Assembly: GCA_016191465.1 (NCBI GenBank) | Contig: JACPOP010000020.1 | Coordinates: 75,888-139,887 of the forward strand | Direction of reading: 5' to 3' | DNA length: 64,000 nt | From: Chloroflexota bacterium | GTDB taxonomy: Bacteria; Chloroflexota; UBA6077; CF-72 | Shown here: one piece after another, positions 10,401-17,427 of the stretch | Numbering within the stretch: position 1 is the first letter of the stretch | Layout: every line of letters begins with the position of its first letter | Program-made: the position numbers and the translations under genes | The notes under the pieces: model-generated | Database searches by the model: none | Told to the model about the DNA's origin: nothing | What the model saw: the letters and a program-made list of their open reading frames with translations, nothing else

Positions 10401-10760
10401 CGTTCATCTGTGGAACCGACCGACCCGGGGCCTTTTGCGAGGGCCGAGAAGGCCGCAACGAACCTGATCGCGATGCGGCGCGATCAGGTTGAGGTGGAAA
10501 TGAAGCGCCGCAACGAGGCGCTGCTTGCGCGACGCGGTACCTCCATCAAGACCTCATTCGAGGCCAAGATTCACCGCACCGAGCGTCTCCTGCAGGCTGC
10601 CGCCAACGAAAACATCCGCCGGATGCGTCGCGGCGAAGCCGATCGTCTCCGGGCCCGTATGAGTGCGAAGCTTGACGAGCTCGCGAATGCCCGGAACGTC
10701 GTGGTGTCGTTCTCGCTCATCGCGGGTGGGCGGGTCGAAGTGATCCCCCGGACGGCATGA
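7449..10760 (+). CDS. SNF2/RapA-type DEAH helicase, likely defence-associated
   Basis: The 1103-residue frame shows a full superfamily 2 helicase/translocase core. Walker A is DEVGLGKTIEAAI (about 216-228), the DEAH box is in LLIVDEAHHMRN, motif III is LTATPLNLRT, and the C-terminal lobe has KALVFSFFKGTLRYLEQRL and motif VI in EQRIGRLDRFGQ. A coiled-coil-rich tail follows (EKAATNLIAMRRDQVEVEMKRRNE and onward). An SH3-like segment precedes the core (FQRGDRVRLVAEPARRGAIV, from about residue 98). The first ~97 residues are Pro/Ser/Gly-rich and unlike a folded domain, so the true start may be GTG 7740 or nearby. Relatives include RapA and the helicases of phage-defence operons. It lies beside the wrecked helicase/DUF499 gene and an IS remnant, which suggests a decaying defence island. 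Confidence 0.85.
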   Translation: MAARCKHGLLLEFSACCEASSPAPSSGTLSLPPPPPLNWIQSPKPGSSQNGPVKVRRDNAPGRPSLGTRPSTGASTGAGTHLGPFASEQKPGGPIGEVPRFQRGDRVRLVAEPARRGAIVGGPEGSPQPGFRYEVMLPEGDAWFPEPALELVDTSLDPRWESREELRRDLLLAKLKNPLTDSLYAYGASRTDFEAYQFRPALKFLRNPNQSLLIADEVGLGKTIEAAIIYLELKARLGIDRVLVLCPSRLTAKWQDELRNRFDEQFEILDSARVQRLFEEHQRHGSGIPIRAIASFESLRREEILQRFVDRPFPLDLLIVDEAHHMRNADANTYRLGNTLVNASDAVLFLTATPLNLRTDDLFNLVNMLAPDEFERRELFAEQVQPNQYVHRAMSLLSAGDPRAARVELQKVEQSPFRQRFLLNPYYREILARLSAGVSLPRDERVLLQREMGDLNALASVFTRTRKREVAHAAERAPVSIRVRLTPEERAFYDGVLGLAQQEMRAAGGSARGFAAVMKERQAASCLIALRSAFEHAAQERRAVSLEVDRSPFDVLATGEDLKITSRDDLLGLSRRIGETDSKFDLFRHAIGGALAEDPTSKALVFSFFKGTLRYLEQRLRRLGYEVEAIHGDVKVEERRRIIERFRTSTTQRILLSSEVGAEGLDFQFCDVLVNYDLPWNPMQVEQRIGRLDRFGQQHARIRIYNLFIEDTVETRIFDRLYERIELFQHSIGDLEAILGDVVVELSRHVLQADLTPAEETRLAELAADRIVRRQKEENELDRQKDELLGAGRILDQQVDATINSGRVISPSEVQALVFTYLRSAFPRATLQGDSDEPCWTLQIDEDLGRHLASFVTRARMENRLSEELRTAMYGRGQQRIRLTFAAELANRRPSLEFVTVRHPLAELARAYWADQRRRGVPATALAVHGPEDEAGIGHFFVYVLSVSGAERRTTLEPIVLLDDGRVVAQAADALLRALQDDGVRSSVEPTDPGPFARAEKAATNLIAMRRDQVEVEMKRRNEALLARRGTSIKTSFEAKIHRTERLLQAAANENIRRMRRGEADRLRARMSAKLDELANARNVVVSFSLIAGGRVEVIPRTA

Positions 10761-10762
10761 TT

Positions 10763-11430
10763 AGAACGGCGACCAACTTCGTCCACGCTGCCATGCAGAC
10801 GATTGGCCGCGAGTGCATCGTCCACGAGCGCCCAGCGGCGTTCGATCGGATTGCGCTCGTGGGCACTGTACTGGGGCAGCCACACGTTGCGGAACCGCGC
10901 GTGCGGGAGTTGCCCGAGCCAGGAGCGGACGGGCTTGCCGTCGTGGGTAGTGACGTTTTCCGGCACCAGAATCAGGTCGTCGGTGGGGTAGGTCGTCGCC
11001 AGTTGCTCCAGGAAGGCAATGAAGTCCACCGCTCGTTTTCCTGGGTCGGACCCGCTGGTGCAGCACCCCGAGACGGCCATCCATGGTCCCGAAGAGGGCA
11101 GGCTTCTGGTTCTGTTCCGGCGTGGGGATGCGCACCCCCGGTCCCTGCATCGACAGCGCGCACCACCGGCAGCAACGCCAGCTCGCATTCGTCCAGATGC
11201 AGGGTTGTGCCCGCCGTCGTAGTGACGAGCGGCTTACCCAGCAAGGTGAGTTTGAACGGGGCCGCGGGGTGCGCTGTCCGCTCCGGGCGCTCGCATGCAC
11301 AGAGGGCCATGCCGTGCGATCTGCGCCGCGGTGTAGCCGCGTGCGCTCAGCAGCACCCATGTGCGCTCGCAGCGCCACATGGCCCCCTGCGCGTCGCTGC
11401 ATCGCCAGCAACACCCGCCACTGCTGGTCC
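10763..11430 (-). mobile_element. IS630-family transposase remnant, frameshifted
   Basis: On the minus strand three pieces of an IS630-type DDE transposase can be read in three different frames. From the 5' side they are a helix-turn-helix piece (WVLLSARGYTAAQIARH, near 11300-11360), the first catalytic Asp region (TLHLDECELALLPVVRA, near 11170-11220), a middle piece (VRIPTPEQNQKPALFGTMDG) and the long C-terminal part (DFIAFLEQLATTYPTDDLIL, VWLPQYSAHERNPIERRWA). At least two frameshifts are needed to join them. The second catalytic Asp, normally in L-V-L-D-N, reads VPEN here, so the enzyme would be dead even if repaired. The remnant abuts the helicase stop codon. I did not find terminal inverted repeats by eye. 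Confidence 0.8.
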
Positions 11431-11619
11431 GTAAGGGGCAATTCTGACCAACCGTTGGTTCCAGTCGCCCGATTCGGATGCGGGCGATCGCGTGACGCTC
11501 TAGCGCTGGCTCGGGAATGCCCCGCCGCGAGTCACGCCTCGCCGGGCCGAACTGCAGAACTCCGCCACGGCCTCAACCTCAACCTCAAGGCCGCCTGACA
11601 CTGGATGGCCACAACTCAG

Positions 11620-13335
11620 TCACGAAGCCCCGCTCGCTAGGTGCGTGGCGGCGAGGTAGCCAAAAACCAGGGCCCGCCCCAGCACACCGCCGCCCGTGTA
11701 CCCGATGTTGTGCTGGAAGCTGGCGGCGACGTTGCCGACGGCATACAGCCCCGGAACCGGGTGCCCTACCTGATCGATGACCCGCGCGACGCCGTCCGTA
11801 ATGAGCCCGCCCTTGCTCCCGTAGGCGCTGACGTGAAGCTGAACGCCATAGTAGGGCGGCGTATCGAGTGGACCCAGGTTCGGGTGCGGCCGGTGATCGA
11901 CGTCGCCGTAGTAGCGCTGATACTCGTCGCCCCCGCGGTGAAAAACAGGGTCCTCCCCCTGGCGGGCCGACGCATTGAAGCACGCGACCGTGGCGGCCAG
12001 GCCCGGGCCGTCTATCCCGAGTCGGCTTGCAAGCTCCGGCAGCGAGGTCGCGGCCGTCAGCCAGGCGGGGTCGGGCTCTCCGGGCCGGATGCCCGCGATC
12101 GGATACCGGGCGCGGTACTGGCTATCCAACACCAGGAACATGGGCACGTTGGGATAGGTGTAGGCATCCCCATCCCAGGCATGCACGGCGCTGTTGACAA
12201 AGTCGTTGTAGGGCAGCGACTCGTTGCCGAAACGCTGGCCGGCGCGGTTGATGACGATCGTGTGGGGGAGATTGCGCTCGCGCAAGCACGGCCGAAAGTA
12301 CAGCCCCCCTTCGTAGCGCTCGCCAGGAAGCTGGAAAGCTGGTGTCCAGGAGGCATCGTGCATCAGGGCTACCGGCAGCCCCAGCACCATTCCCATTCGG
12401 TGGCCGTCACCCGCGTTGGCCGGGGGCGTGGCAGGTCCGTCGTACGGTCGCTGCACATTGCGGCGGGTGTTCACCGCGTCCCAGTCGGCCCCGCCCGTGG
12501 ACAACAGCACGCCTCGTCGGGCGCCAATCCGAATGATCCGTCCGTCGTGCTCGACCTCCACGCCAGCGACGCGCCCATCCTCCACGACCAGGCGCTGGGC
12601 GCGGTGGCGGCGGCGAATCTCGATGCCGCGGTCCAAGCACGCCTTGAGCAGCGCCGCGATGCTGGCACCGCCACCGGCCCGCACGTCGTCTCGTTCGCGC
12701 TGGGCCAGCAGCTCCGGGGACGGCTGGAAGCGGGTCGATCCGCCCCGTTCGTCGGCTTCCTTCAGGCTGACGCGCTGCGTGACGGGCCCACGGCGGATCC
12801 AGGACGCGGCCTCGCCCAGTGAGCGCACCGGAAACAGCGCTGGCACCATGGTGCGCCCGCGCGAGGCGCCAGGCAGGCGCGCCCGGTAATCGGGGAAGTT
12901 CAGCAGCGCCTCGAACCGGAGCGGCGTATGCGCTTCCAGGTACTGCACCGCCTCGATGCAGTGATCCACGTAGGCTTCGGCAATCTCACGCGATTCCGGG
13001 ATGTGCTCGCCCCGGGCCGTCGCCAGAAGGTGGGCGAGCGCAGCCTCCCGACTATCCGCGATCCCCGCGGCCTGCTGCTGCTGGTTGTTTGGGAACCAGT
13101 GCCCGCCGGTTGCCAGCGCTGTCCCACCGCCCAGCGTGTCAGCTCGCTCCAGCACCACCGCCCGGAGGCCGTGGTCGTGCGCGACAATTGCCGCGGCGAG
13201 TCCCCCGCCCCCGCTGCCCACCACAGCAAGATCGACGACGAGATCGCCCGCGTCCTCCTCGTCCCCTGAGACCCGCTCGGGCTCGTGCGCCATCGATGCA
13301 AATACGACGTTGTTCATCGCGACACCCCAGTTCAT
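11620..13335 (-). CDS. FAD-dependent oxidoreductase (3-ketosteroid dehydrogenase/fumarate reductase flavoprotein family)
   Basis: The 571-residue protein has the N-terminal dinucleotide motif DLAVVGSGGGGLAAAIVAHD followed by VVLERADTLGGGTALATGG, where the family places the FAD ribose and flavin contacts. It ends with the second FAD motif VIDQVGHPVPGLYAVGNVAAS and the covalent-flavin-independent GYTGGGVLGRALVFGYLAA helix. YGVQLHVSAYGSKGGLITDG lies at the expected substrate/FAD domain boundary. The closest functional relatives are 3-oxosteroid 1-dehydrogenases and KstD-like flavoproteins. ATG 13317 has a better ribosome binding site (GGGGTG) than ATG 13335, so the start may be six codons later. 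It is divergent from the esterase gene that carries a regulon site. Confidence 0.85.
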   Translation of the reverse strand: MNWGVAMNNVVFASMAHEPERVSGDEEDAGDLVVDLAVVGSGGGGLAAAIVAHDHGLRAVVLERADTLGGGTALATGGHWFPNNQQQQAAGIADSREAALAHLLATARGEHIPESREIAEAYVDHCIEAVQYLEAHTPLRFEALLNFPDYRARLPGASRGRTMVPALFPVRSLGEAASWIRRGPVTQRVSLKEADERGGSTRFQPSPELLAQRERDDVRAGGGASIAALLKACLDRGIEIRRRHRAQRLVVEDGRVAGVEVEHDGRIIRIGARRGVLLSTGGADWDAVNTRRNVQRPYDGPATPPANAGDGHRMGMVLGLPVALMHDASWTPAFQLPGERYEGGLYFRPCLRERNLPHTIVINRAGQRFGNESLPYNDFVNSAVHAWDGDAYTYPNVPMFLVLDSQYRARYPIAGIRPGEPDPAWLTAATSLPELASRLGIDGPGLAATVACFNASARQGEDPVFHRGGDEYQRYYGDVDHRPHPNLGPLDTPPYYGVQLHVSAYGSKGGLITDGVARVIDQVGHPVPGLYAVGNVAASFQHNIGYTGGGVLGRALVFGYLAATHLASGAS

Positions 13336-13385
13336 CGCCCGTCCGAGCGCCGCCCAGGACGATAGCCCGCCTACACCACCGATGC

Positions 13386-13395
13386 AACGGTCGTG
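13386..13395 (+). promoter_or_regulatory. Putative regulon operator, site 1 (AACGGTCGTG)
   Basis: This copy of the repeated 10-bp site lies in the short divergent spacer between the FAD oxidoreductase and the esterase. A TACGCT -10-like hexamer at 13412-13417 would put the -35 element inside the site, so a bound protein would block polymerase directly. Confidence 0.45.
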
Positions 13396-13490
13396 AAGAT
13401 TCCGGGTGTGCTACGCTCGGCGCATCTGTGTCCGGGTAGGAGACCGCCCGGTGTGGACCGTTGCCGCTGTCCAGGAGGGGAGCACCACCG

Positions 13491-13540
13491 TGAAGCGCTG
13501 GATTCCGCGCGTCGTTCTGCTGGCTCACGGCCTCTCGTGA
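13491..13540 (+). other. Short upstream open frame overlapping the esterase start
   Basis: A 16-codon frame (VKRWIPRVVLLAHGLS) begins at GTG 13491 and has AGGAGG about 11 bases ahead of it. It stops at TGA 13538-13540, which overlaps the GTG start of the esterase by two bases. It may be a coupling leader peptide, or the original N-terminus separated by a one-base frameshift. The esterase itself has no convincing ribosome binding site of its own. Confidence 0.35.
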
Positions 13541-14661
13541 CCGCTGTCGCTCGCCCTCTGCTGCGGCGCCGCAGCGTCGACGAGGTGCGTCCGCTGCTGC
13601 TCCAGCGGGCGCGGGCGCGGCGCAACCCGTTCTACGCAGCACCCTTTGACGAGGTGGCGCCGGCCATCGAGGGCCTGGCCTCGTTGGACCGTGCGGCCTG
13701 GGCGCAGGCGTTCAGCACCCTGGCCAGGCCGCACGAGCGCCGATGCGCCGAAGCCGAGGCGAGGGGCGACGAACAGACCGCGACTGAGGCGGCATTTCTG
13801 GCCTACACGTACTACGCCATCGCCCGCTACCCATTGCCCGCGGGTGAAGGGCAGTGGCAGGCGTACCGTCGTGCCCAGGCGTGGTACCTGCGCGCCACGC
13901 GGACCCTGGATCCGCCGCTCGAACGGGTGGAGATCCCGTGTGACGGAGAGCCGGGCCGGGGATCAGCCATCGTCGGGTATCTGCGCAGGCCGCGGGGCCA
14001 GAGTCGTCCACCGCTGCTGCTCATGTGTGCTGGCCTGGACGTCTACAAAGAGGAGCACCGCGCCGATGCCTTCCTGGCGGCAGGACTCGCCACGTTCGCG
14101 ATGGACATGCCGGGCACCGGGGATGCGCCCATCGTAGGGTCTGAGACGGCGGAGCGGCTGTGGGATGCCGTCTTCGCGTGGGTGGCCTCGCGCCCGGATC
14201 TCGATGCCAGTCGGGTGGCGCTCATGGGAACGAGTACCGGTGGCTACTGGGCGGCCAAGGTGGCGCATACGCATAGGGATCACCTGCGCGCGGTGGTGAG
14301 CCAGGGCGGCTGCGCGCACGTTGCCTTCACCCGCGAGTGGATCGAGCAGGCCGAGCAGGGGGAATATCCGTTCGATCTGGCGTTGAGCCTGGCCCGTGCC
14401 TTCGGCCTGAGCTCGGCCGAGGCGTGGTGGGAGACCGCGAGCCGTTTCTCCCTGCTGGAGCTGGGGGTGCTGGATCAGCCCTGTGCCCCTTTGCTCCTCG
14501 TCAACGGCCTCCAGGACACGGTGTTCCCCATCGCCGACCTGCACCTGCTCCTGCAGCACGGCAGCCCGAAATCAGCGCGTATCTTCCCGGTTGGCCACAT
14601 GGGCAATACACCCGAGACACTCCCCATGATCCTCAGTTGGCTGCAGAGTCGGCTGGCCTGA
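13537..14661 (+). CDS. Alpha/beta hydrolase, FrsA-like esterase
   Basis: With the GTG start at 13537 the protein has 374 residues. A helical N-terminal cap (about 1-130) precedes an alpha/beta hydrolase domain. The oxyanion strand reads PPLLLMCAGLDVYKEE, the nucleophile elbow is MGTSTGGYWAAK (Ser near 233), the acid is likely the Asp in LLVNGLQDTVFP, and the His is in FPVGHMGNTPET. The architecture matches FrsA/DUF1100-type esterases and C-C hydrolases with an N-terminal helical cap. In this setting it may open an ester or lactone produced by the neighbouring flavin enzymes, which is inference. An in-frame extension to 13393 adds Arg/Pro-rich residues that look non-coding. The LLM oxidoreductase follows 11 bases downstream. 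Confidence 0.82.
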   Translation: MTAVARPLLRRRSVDEVRPLLLQRARARRNPFYAAPFDEVAPAIEGLASLDRAAWAQAFSTLARPHERRCAEAEARGDEQTATEAAFLAYTYYAIARYPLPAGEGQWQAYRRAQAWYLRATRTLDPPLERVEIPCDGEPGRGSAIVGYLRRPRGQSRPPLLLMCAGLDVYKEEHRADAFLAAGLATFAMDMPGTGDAPIVGSETAERLWDAVFAWVASRPDLDASRVALMGTSTGGYWAAKVAHTHRDHLRAVVSQGGCAHVAFTREWIEQAEQGEYPFDLALSLARAFGLSSAEAWWETASRFSLLELGVLDQPCAPLLLVNGLQDTVFPIADLHLLLQHGSPKSARIFPVGHMGNTPETLPMILSWLQSRLA

Positions 14662-14672
14662 AGGCCTGATCG

Positions 14673-15734
14673 GTGGCTGGGAAAAGTCCGACCCCGCTCC
14701 GAGTCGGCTTGCACCTCCGAGTCGGTTTCGATCTCGCCGTACCGATCGCCACGCAGATCGACGAGGCGGCCGATCTCGTGGGCTTCGCCGCGAGCCTGGG
14801 CGTCTTTCACACACTGCGAGTCCCGCATCGATGGCTCGCCGATCCGCCGGTGCTGGAACCACTGCTGCTGCTGGCGCGGCTCGCCCCCGCCGCGGGCCCG
14901 ATGCGCCTGATGACGAGCGTGATGAAGCCGCCGATCCACAACCCGGTTGAGCTCGCCCACCAGGTCGCAACCCTGGATCAGATCTGCCATGGGCGGTTTG
15001 ACTTTGGCGTGGGACTGGGATGGCCCCTGGCGGAGTTCGCGGCGATTGGCGCTCCGCGCTCCGAACGGGTCGCCCGCTTCGAAGAGTCGCTGGCGCTCAT
15101 GAAGCTATTGTGGACTGGCGAGCAGGTCTCCTTTGAAGGACGGTTCTGGTCGGTGAACGGGGAGCGCATGGGCTACGTTCCCGTCCAGCGGCCGCATCCA
15201 CCCCTCTGGGTCGGCGCGCTCAGTGTTCCGGCCAGTCAGCGGGCAGCACGCGTGGCGGACGGGTTGATCCTCTCGAGCCAATCGACCTGGAAGGACGCAG
15301 CCATCTACGCGGCGACGTATCGTGCAGAGACGGACGGGCTTGGGAGGCGGCGCGGTTCGGTTGGCATCGAGCGCGAGCTAAGCGTGGCGCAGGACGAGGG
15401 CAGGGCCAACGAAGCCGCCCGAGCGCGCCGAGTCGAGCGTGCCGGCCAGGCATACAACCCAGAGGAGCGCGTCGGACGGGGTCACGAAGCCGCGGTTGAG
15501 CGCGATCCCGGCAGCTACTCGCTGGTGGGAAGGCCGAGCACCTGCGTGGAGACCATTCAGCGCGAGCGGGAAGCCATCGGGTTTGACCTCCTGAGCCTCA
15601 GCTTTGCCAACTCGCCGCGCGAGCTCTCAGCCCGCAAGGACTACCTGCAGCTCGTGGCCGAGGAGGTGCTGCGTCCCGCGGGCGCGGGCGAGAGCCCCGG
15701 ACTGGAAAGTGCCCCGAAACCAGCGGCTCGCTGA
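14673..15734 (+). CDS. LLM class flavin-dependent oxidoreductase (luciferase-like)
   Basis: The 353-residue protein is a luciferase-like TIM-barrel enzyme. Characteristic pieces are QVATLDQICHGRFDFGVGLGWPLAEF, RFEESLALMKLLWTGEQVSF and PHPPLWVGALSVPASQRAARVADGLI, followed by the late LVGRPSTCVETIQREREAIGFD segment that forms the last barrel strands. Family members use FMNH2 or coenzyme F420, acting as monooxygenases or hydride-transfer enzymes. The cofactor cannot be decided here. It is the second gene of a two-gene unit with the esterase, so it probably acts on the same substrate. Its GTG start is preceded by no strong ribosome binding site. Confidence 0.85.
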   Translation: MAGKSPTPLRVGLHLRVGFDLAVPIATQIDEAADLVGFAASLGVFHTLRVPHRWLADPPVLEPLLLLARLAPAAGPMRLMTSVMKPPIHNPVELAHQVATLDQICHGRFDFGVGLGWPLAEFAAIGAPRSERVARFEESLALMKLLWTGEQVSFEGRFWSVNGERMGYVPVQRPHPPLWVGALSVPASQRAARVADGLILSSQSTWKDAAIYAATYRAETDGLGRRRGSVGIERELSVAQDEGRANEAARARRVERAGQAYNPEERVGRGHEAAVERDPGSYSLVGRPSTCVETIQREREAIGFDLLSLSFANSPRELSARKDYLQLVAEEVLRPAGAGESPGLESAPKPAAR

Positions 15735-15972
15735 AGCCTGCGTTCGGCGCCTGGGGATGGGGCACACGGATTTCGCGAGGTACCCCTACACAGGCAGTAA
15801 GGCAGTGCAGGGCCTTTTCGCCAGTTCCGGCGTTCAGATGAGATGGGCCTGGCGCTGGGAAGGCGACGCTCGGTCCTCCTACCGTTGTCGCAGCAGACTT
15901 CGTCGCTACCCAGGTCAGGCGCAGCCAATCTCGTCACGTGGTGAGAAAGCCCTGGACGCAGTGATCACCCGA

Positions 15973-16002
15973 TTGACGTAGGCCGCTGTCCAGTGGTAGC
16001 GT
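15973..16002 (+). promoter_or_regulatory. Putative sigma70-type promoter of substrate-binding protein gene 1
   Basis: TTGACG at 15973-15978 and TAGCGT at 15997-16002 are separated by 18 bases. Transcription would begin near 16009, just ahead of the operator copy at 16014-16023 and about 70 bases ahead of the ATG. Confidence 0.5.
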
Positions 16003-16013
16003 CGCCGCTTGCG

Positions 16014-16023
16014 CACGACCGTA
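16014..16023 (-). promoter_or_regulatory. Putative regulon operator, site 2 (reads TACGGTCGTG on the minus strand)
   Basis: The site sits at about +5 to +14 relative to the predicted start of transcription. Compared with the downstream gene it is inverted, which is tolerable because the core ACG-N2-CGT is an inverted repeat. Confidence 0.5.
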
Positions 16024-16079
16024 ATAAATCTGCATCTTCAATCGGAGGCGGCAGCCCGTCTGCTCGCCTGGGGGAACTC

Positions 16080-17297
16080 ATGACACGTCGATGGCCTTAC
16101 CTCACCGTTCTTGGGGCGTTTATCGTCGGCTGTACCGCAGCACCCGCCGCTCCATCGGCGCCGGCCGCAATCACTGCTCCAGCCGCAACATCGGCACCCG
16201 CGGCGACCACCGCGCCAGCGGCAGCGCCAGCTCCAGCGGCTGCTGCCGCGCCCTCCGCTGTCCGCGCGGCTCCCGCCACAAGCGCCGAGTGGGATCAGAC
16301 AGTGGCGGCTGCCAAGCAGGAAGGCAAGGTCGTGGTCGTGGGCACGACGCAGGACCGGATGCGGGATGCGCTCACGTCGGCGTTCCAGCAGAAGTACGGC
16401 ATCGCCGTCGAGTACACCGGCCCGACATCGCGCGAAAAGGTTCCGCAGATTCAGGCTGAGCGACAGGCTGGACAGTTCAACTGGGACGTGTGGGTTGACG
16501 GGACGACGACCGCGCTCACGGCCCTGATCCCAATGAAGATGCTTGATCCGATTGAGCCGGTCCTCATGCTCCCAGAGGTGAAAGACGCGAAGGCCTGGCG
16601 CGGCGGCAATGGGCCCGAGTACCTGGACAAGGACAAAACGGTCCTCGTCATGACTCCGTTCCAGCGCGGGACGTTGTTCGTGAACTCCGCGCAGGTCAAG
16701 CCTGGAGACATCAAGTCGTACAAGGACCTGCTCGATCCGAAGTGGAAGGGCAAGATCCTGATCGACGACCCGCGCGGTGCCGGGCCCGGTCAGGCGACGT
16801 TCACGTTCTTCTACCAGCATCCGGAGCTGGGGCCGGATTTCATCCGGGCGCTGCTCAAGCAGGACGTTCAGCTCTCGCGTGATTTCGCCCAGGAGGTGGA
16901 TACGATCGGCCAGGGCCGGCTGCCGATCCTCATCGGCGGGGCTGACGCCATCGCCAATGCGCGGATCAAACAGGGGGTCCCGGTCACGATTGTCGACCCG
17001 CGGACGATCAAGGAGGGCTCGGACGTCAGTCCCGCGAGCGGCGCGGTAGGGATCTTCAACAAGCCGGCCCACTCGAATGCCGCGAAGGTGTTCATCAACT
17101 GGCTGCTGAGCAAAGAAGGCCAGACCATCTTCGTGCAAACCCAGGACTTCGTCAGCAGCCGTGTCGACGTGCCCACCGATACCGTCGAGCCGTGGCGCGT
17201 GCCGCTGCCAGGCGCCATCAAGACGTACACCCAGCAGGCGATTGAGCTACGCGAGCCACTCTTCGCGATTCTCAACGAAGCGCTGGCGGGGCGATAG
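16080..17297 (+). CDS. ABC transporter substrate-binding lipoprotein (Fe3+/thiamine-type, family 1), copy 1
   Basis: The 405-residue protein starts with a lipoprotein signal (MTRRWPYLTVLGAFIVGC, lipobox IVGC) and an Ala/Pro/Thr linker, then a type 2 periplasmic-binding fold: KQEGKVVVVGTTQDRM, YTGPTSREKVPQIQAER, LLDPKWKGKILIDDPRGAGP and KVFINWLLSKEGQ. The fold is shared by iron(III), thiamine and organic-anion binding proteins. The anchored form and this catabolic setting suggest an organic acid ligand rather than iron (inference). It is the most divergent of the four paralogues in the window and lacks the shared SMWRGG motif. GGGGGAA precedes the ATG by about four bases. The permease and ATPase that could serve it lie 20 kb away on the other strand. 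Confidence 0.88.
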   Translation: MTRRWPYLTVLGAFIVGCTAAPAAPSAPAAITAPAATSAPAATTAPAAAPAPAAAAAPSAVRAAPATSAEWDQTVAAAKQEGKVVVVGTTQDRMRDALTSAFQQKYGIAVEYTGPTSREKVPQIQAERQAGQFNWDVWVDGTTTALTALIPMKMLDPIEPVLMLPEVKDAKAWRGGNGPEYLDKDKTVLVMTPFQRGTLFVNSAQVKPGDIKSYKDLLDPKWKGKILIDDPRGAGPGQATFTFFYQHPELGPDFIRALLKQDVQLSRDFAQEVDTIGQGRLPILIGGADAIANARIKQGVPVTIVDPRTIKEGSDVSPASGAVGIFNKPAHSNAAKVFINWLLSKEGQTIFVQTQDFVSSRVDVPTDTVEPWRVPLPGAIKTYTQQAIELREPLFAILNEALAGR

Positions 17298-17308
17298 CGC
17301 AAGGAAGA

Positions 17309-17344
17309 GGTCGGGCGCCAACACGTTGCAGCAGGCGCCCGACC
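17309..17344 (+). terminator. Hairpin terminator after substrate-binding protein 1
   Basis: A perfect 11-bp inverted repeat (GGTCGGGCGCC, 14-base loop, GGCGCCCGACC) begins 12 bases after the stop codon. There is no T tract, so it may work with Rho or as an mRNA-stabilising end. Confidence 0.6.
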
Positions 17345-17427
17345 CTCAGCCCCGCTCACTGCACGGTGACGTGCGGAATCATCACGGTGAGCCAGGTGCT
17401 CGGTCCCAGTGGCGGCTGGCTGAGCGC

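Larger units (their letters stand above)
15735..16079. other. Intergenic region with promoter and operator but no gene
   Basis: I see no supported gene in these 345 bases. The first 230 bases show no recognisable structure. The last 110 bases hold the promoter and operator of the first substrate-binding protein gene. Confidence 0.6.

Noticed and set aside
13393-13536. N-terminal extension of the esterase back to ATG 13393
   Set aside because: The 48 extra residues are Arg/Pro/Cys-rich, run through the promoter and operator region, and do not resemble a folded domain.
16324-16340. GGTCGTGGTCGTGG in binding protein 1 as an operator pair
   Set aside because: It lacks the ACG arm and is coding sequence for a Val-rich strand.
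17161-17427. N-terminal extension of the ACMSD-type protein
   Set aside because: It overlaps the binding-protein gene and its terminator hairpin in another frame.
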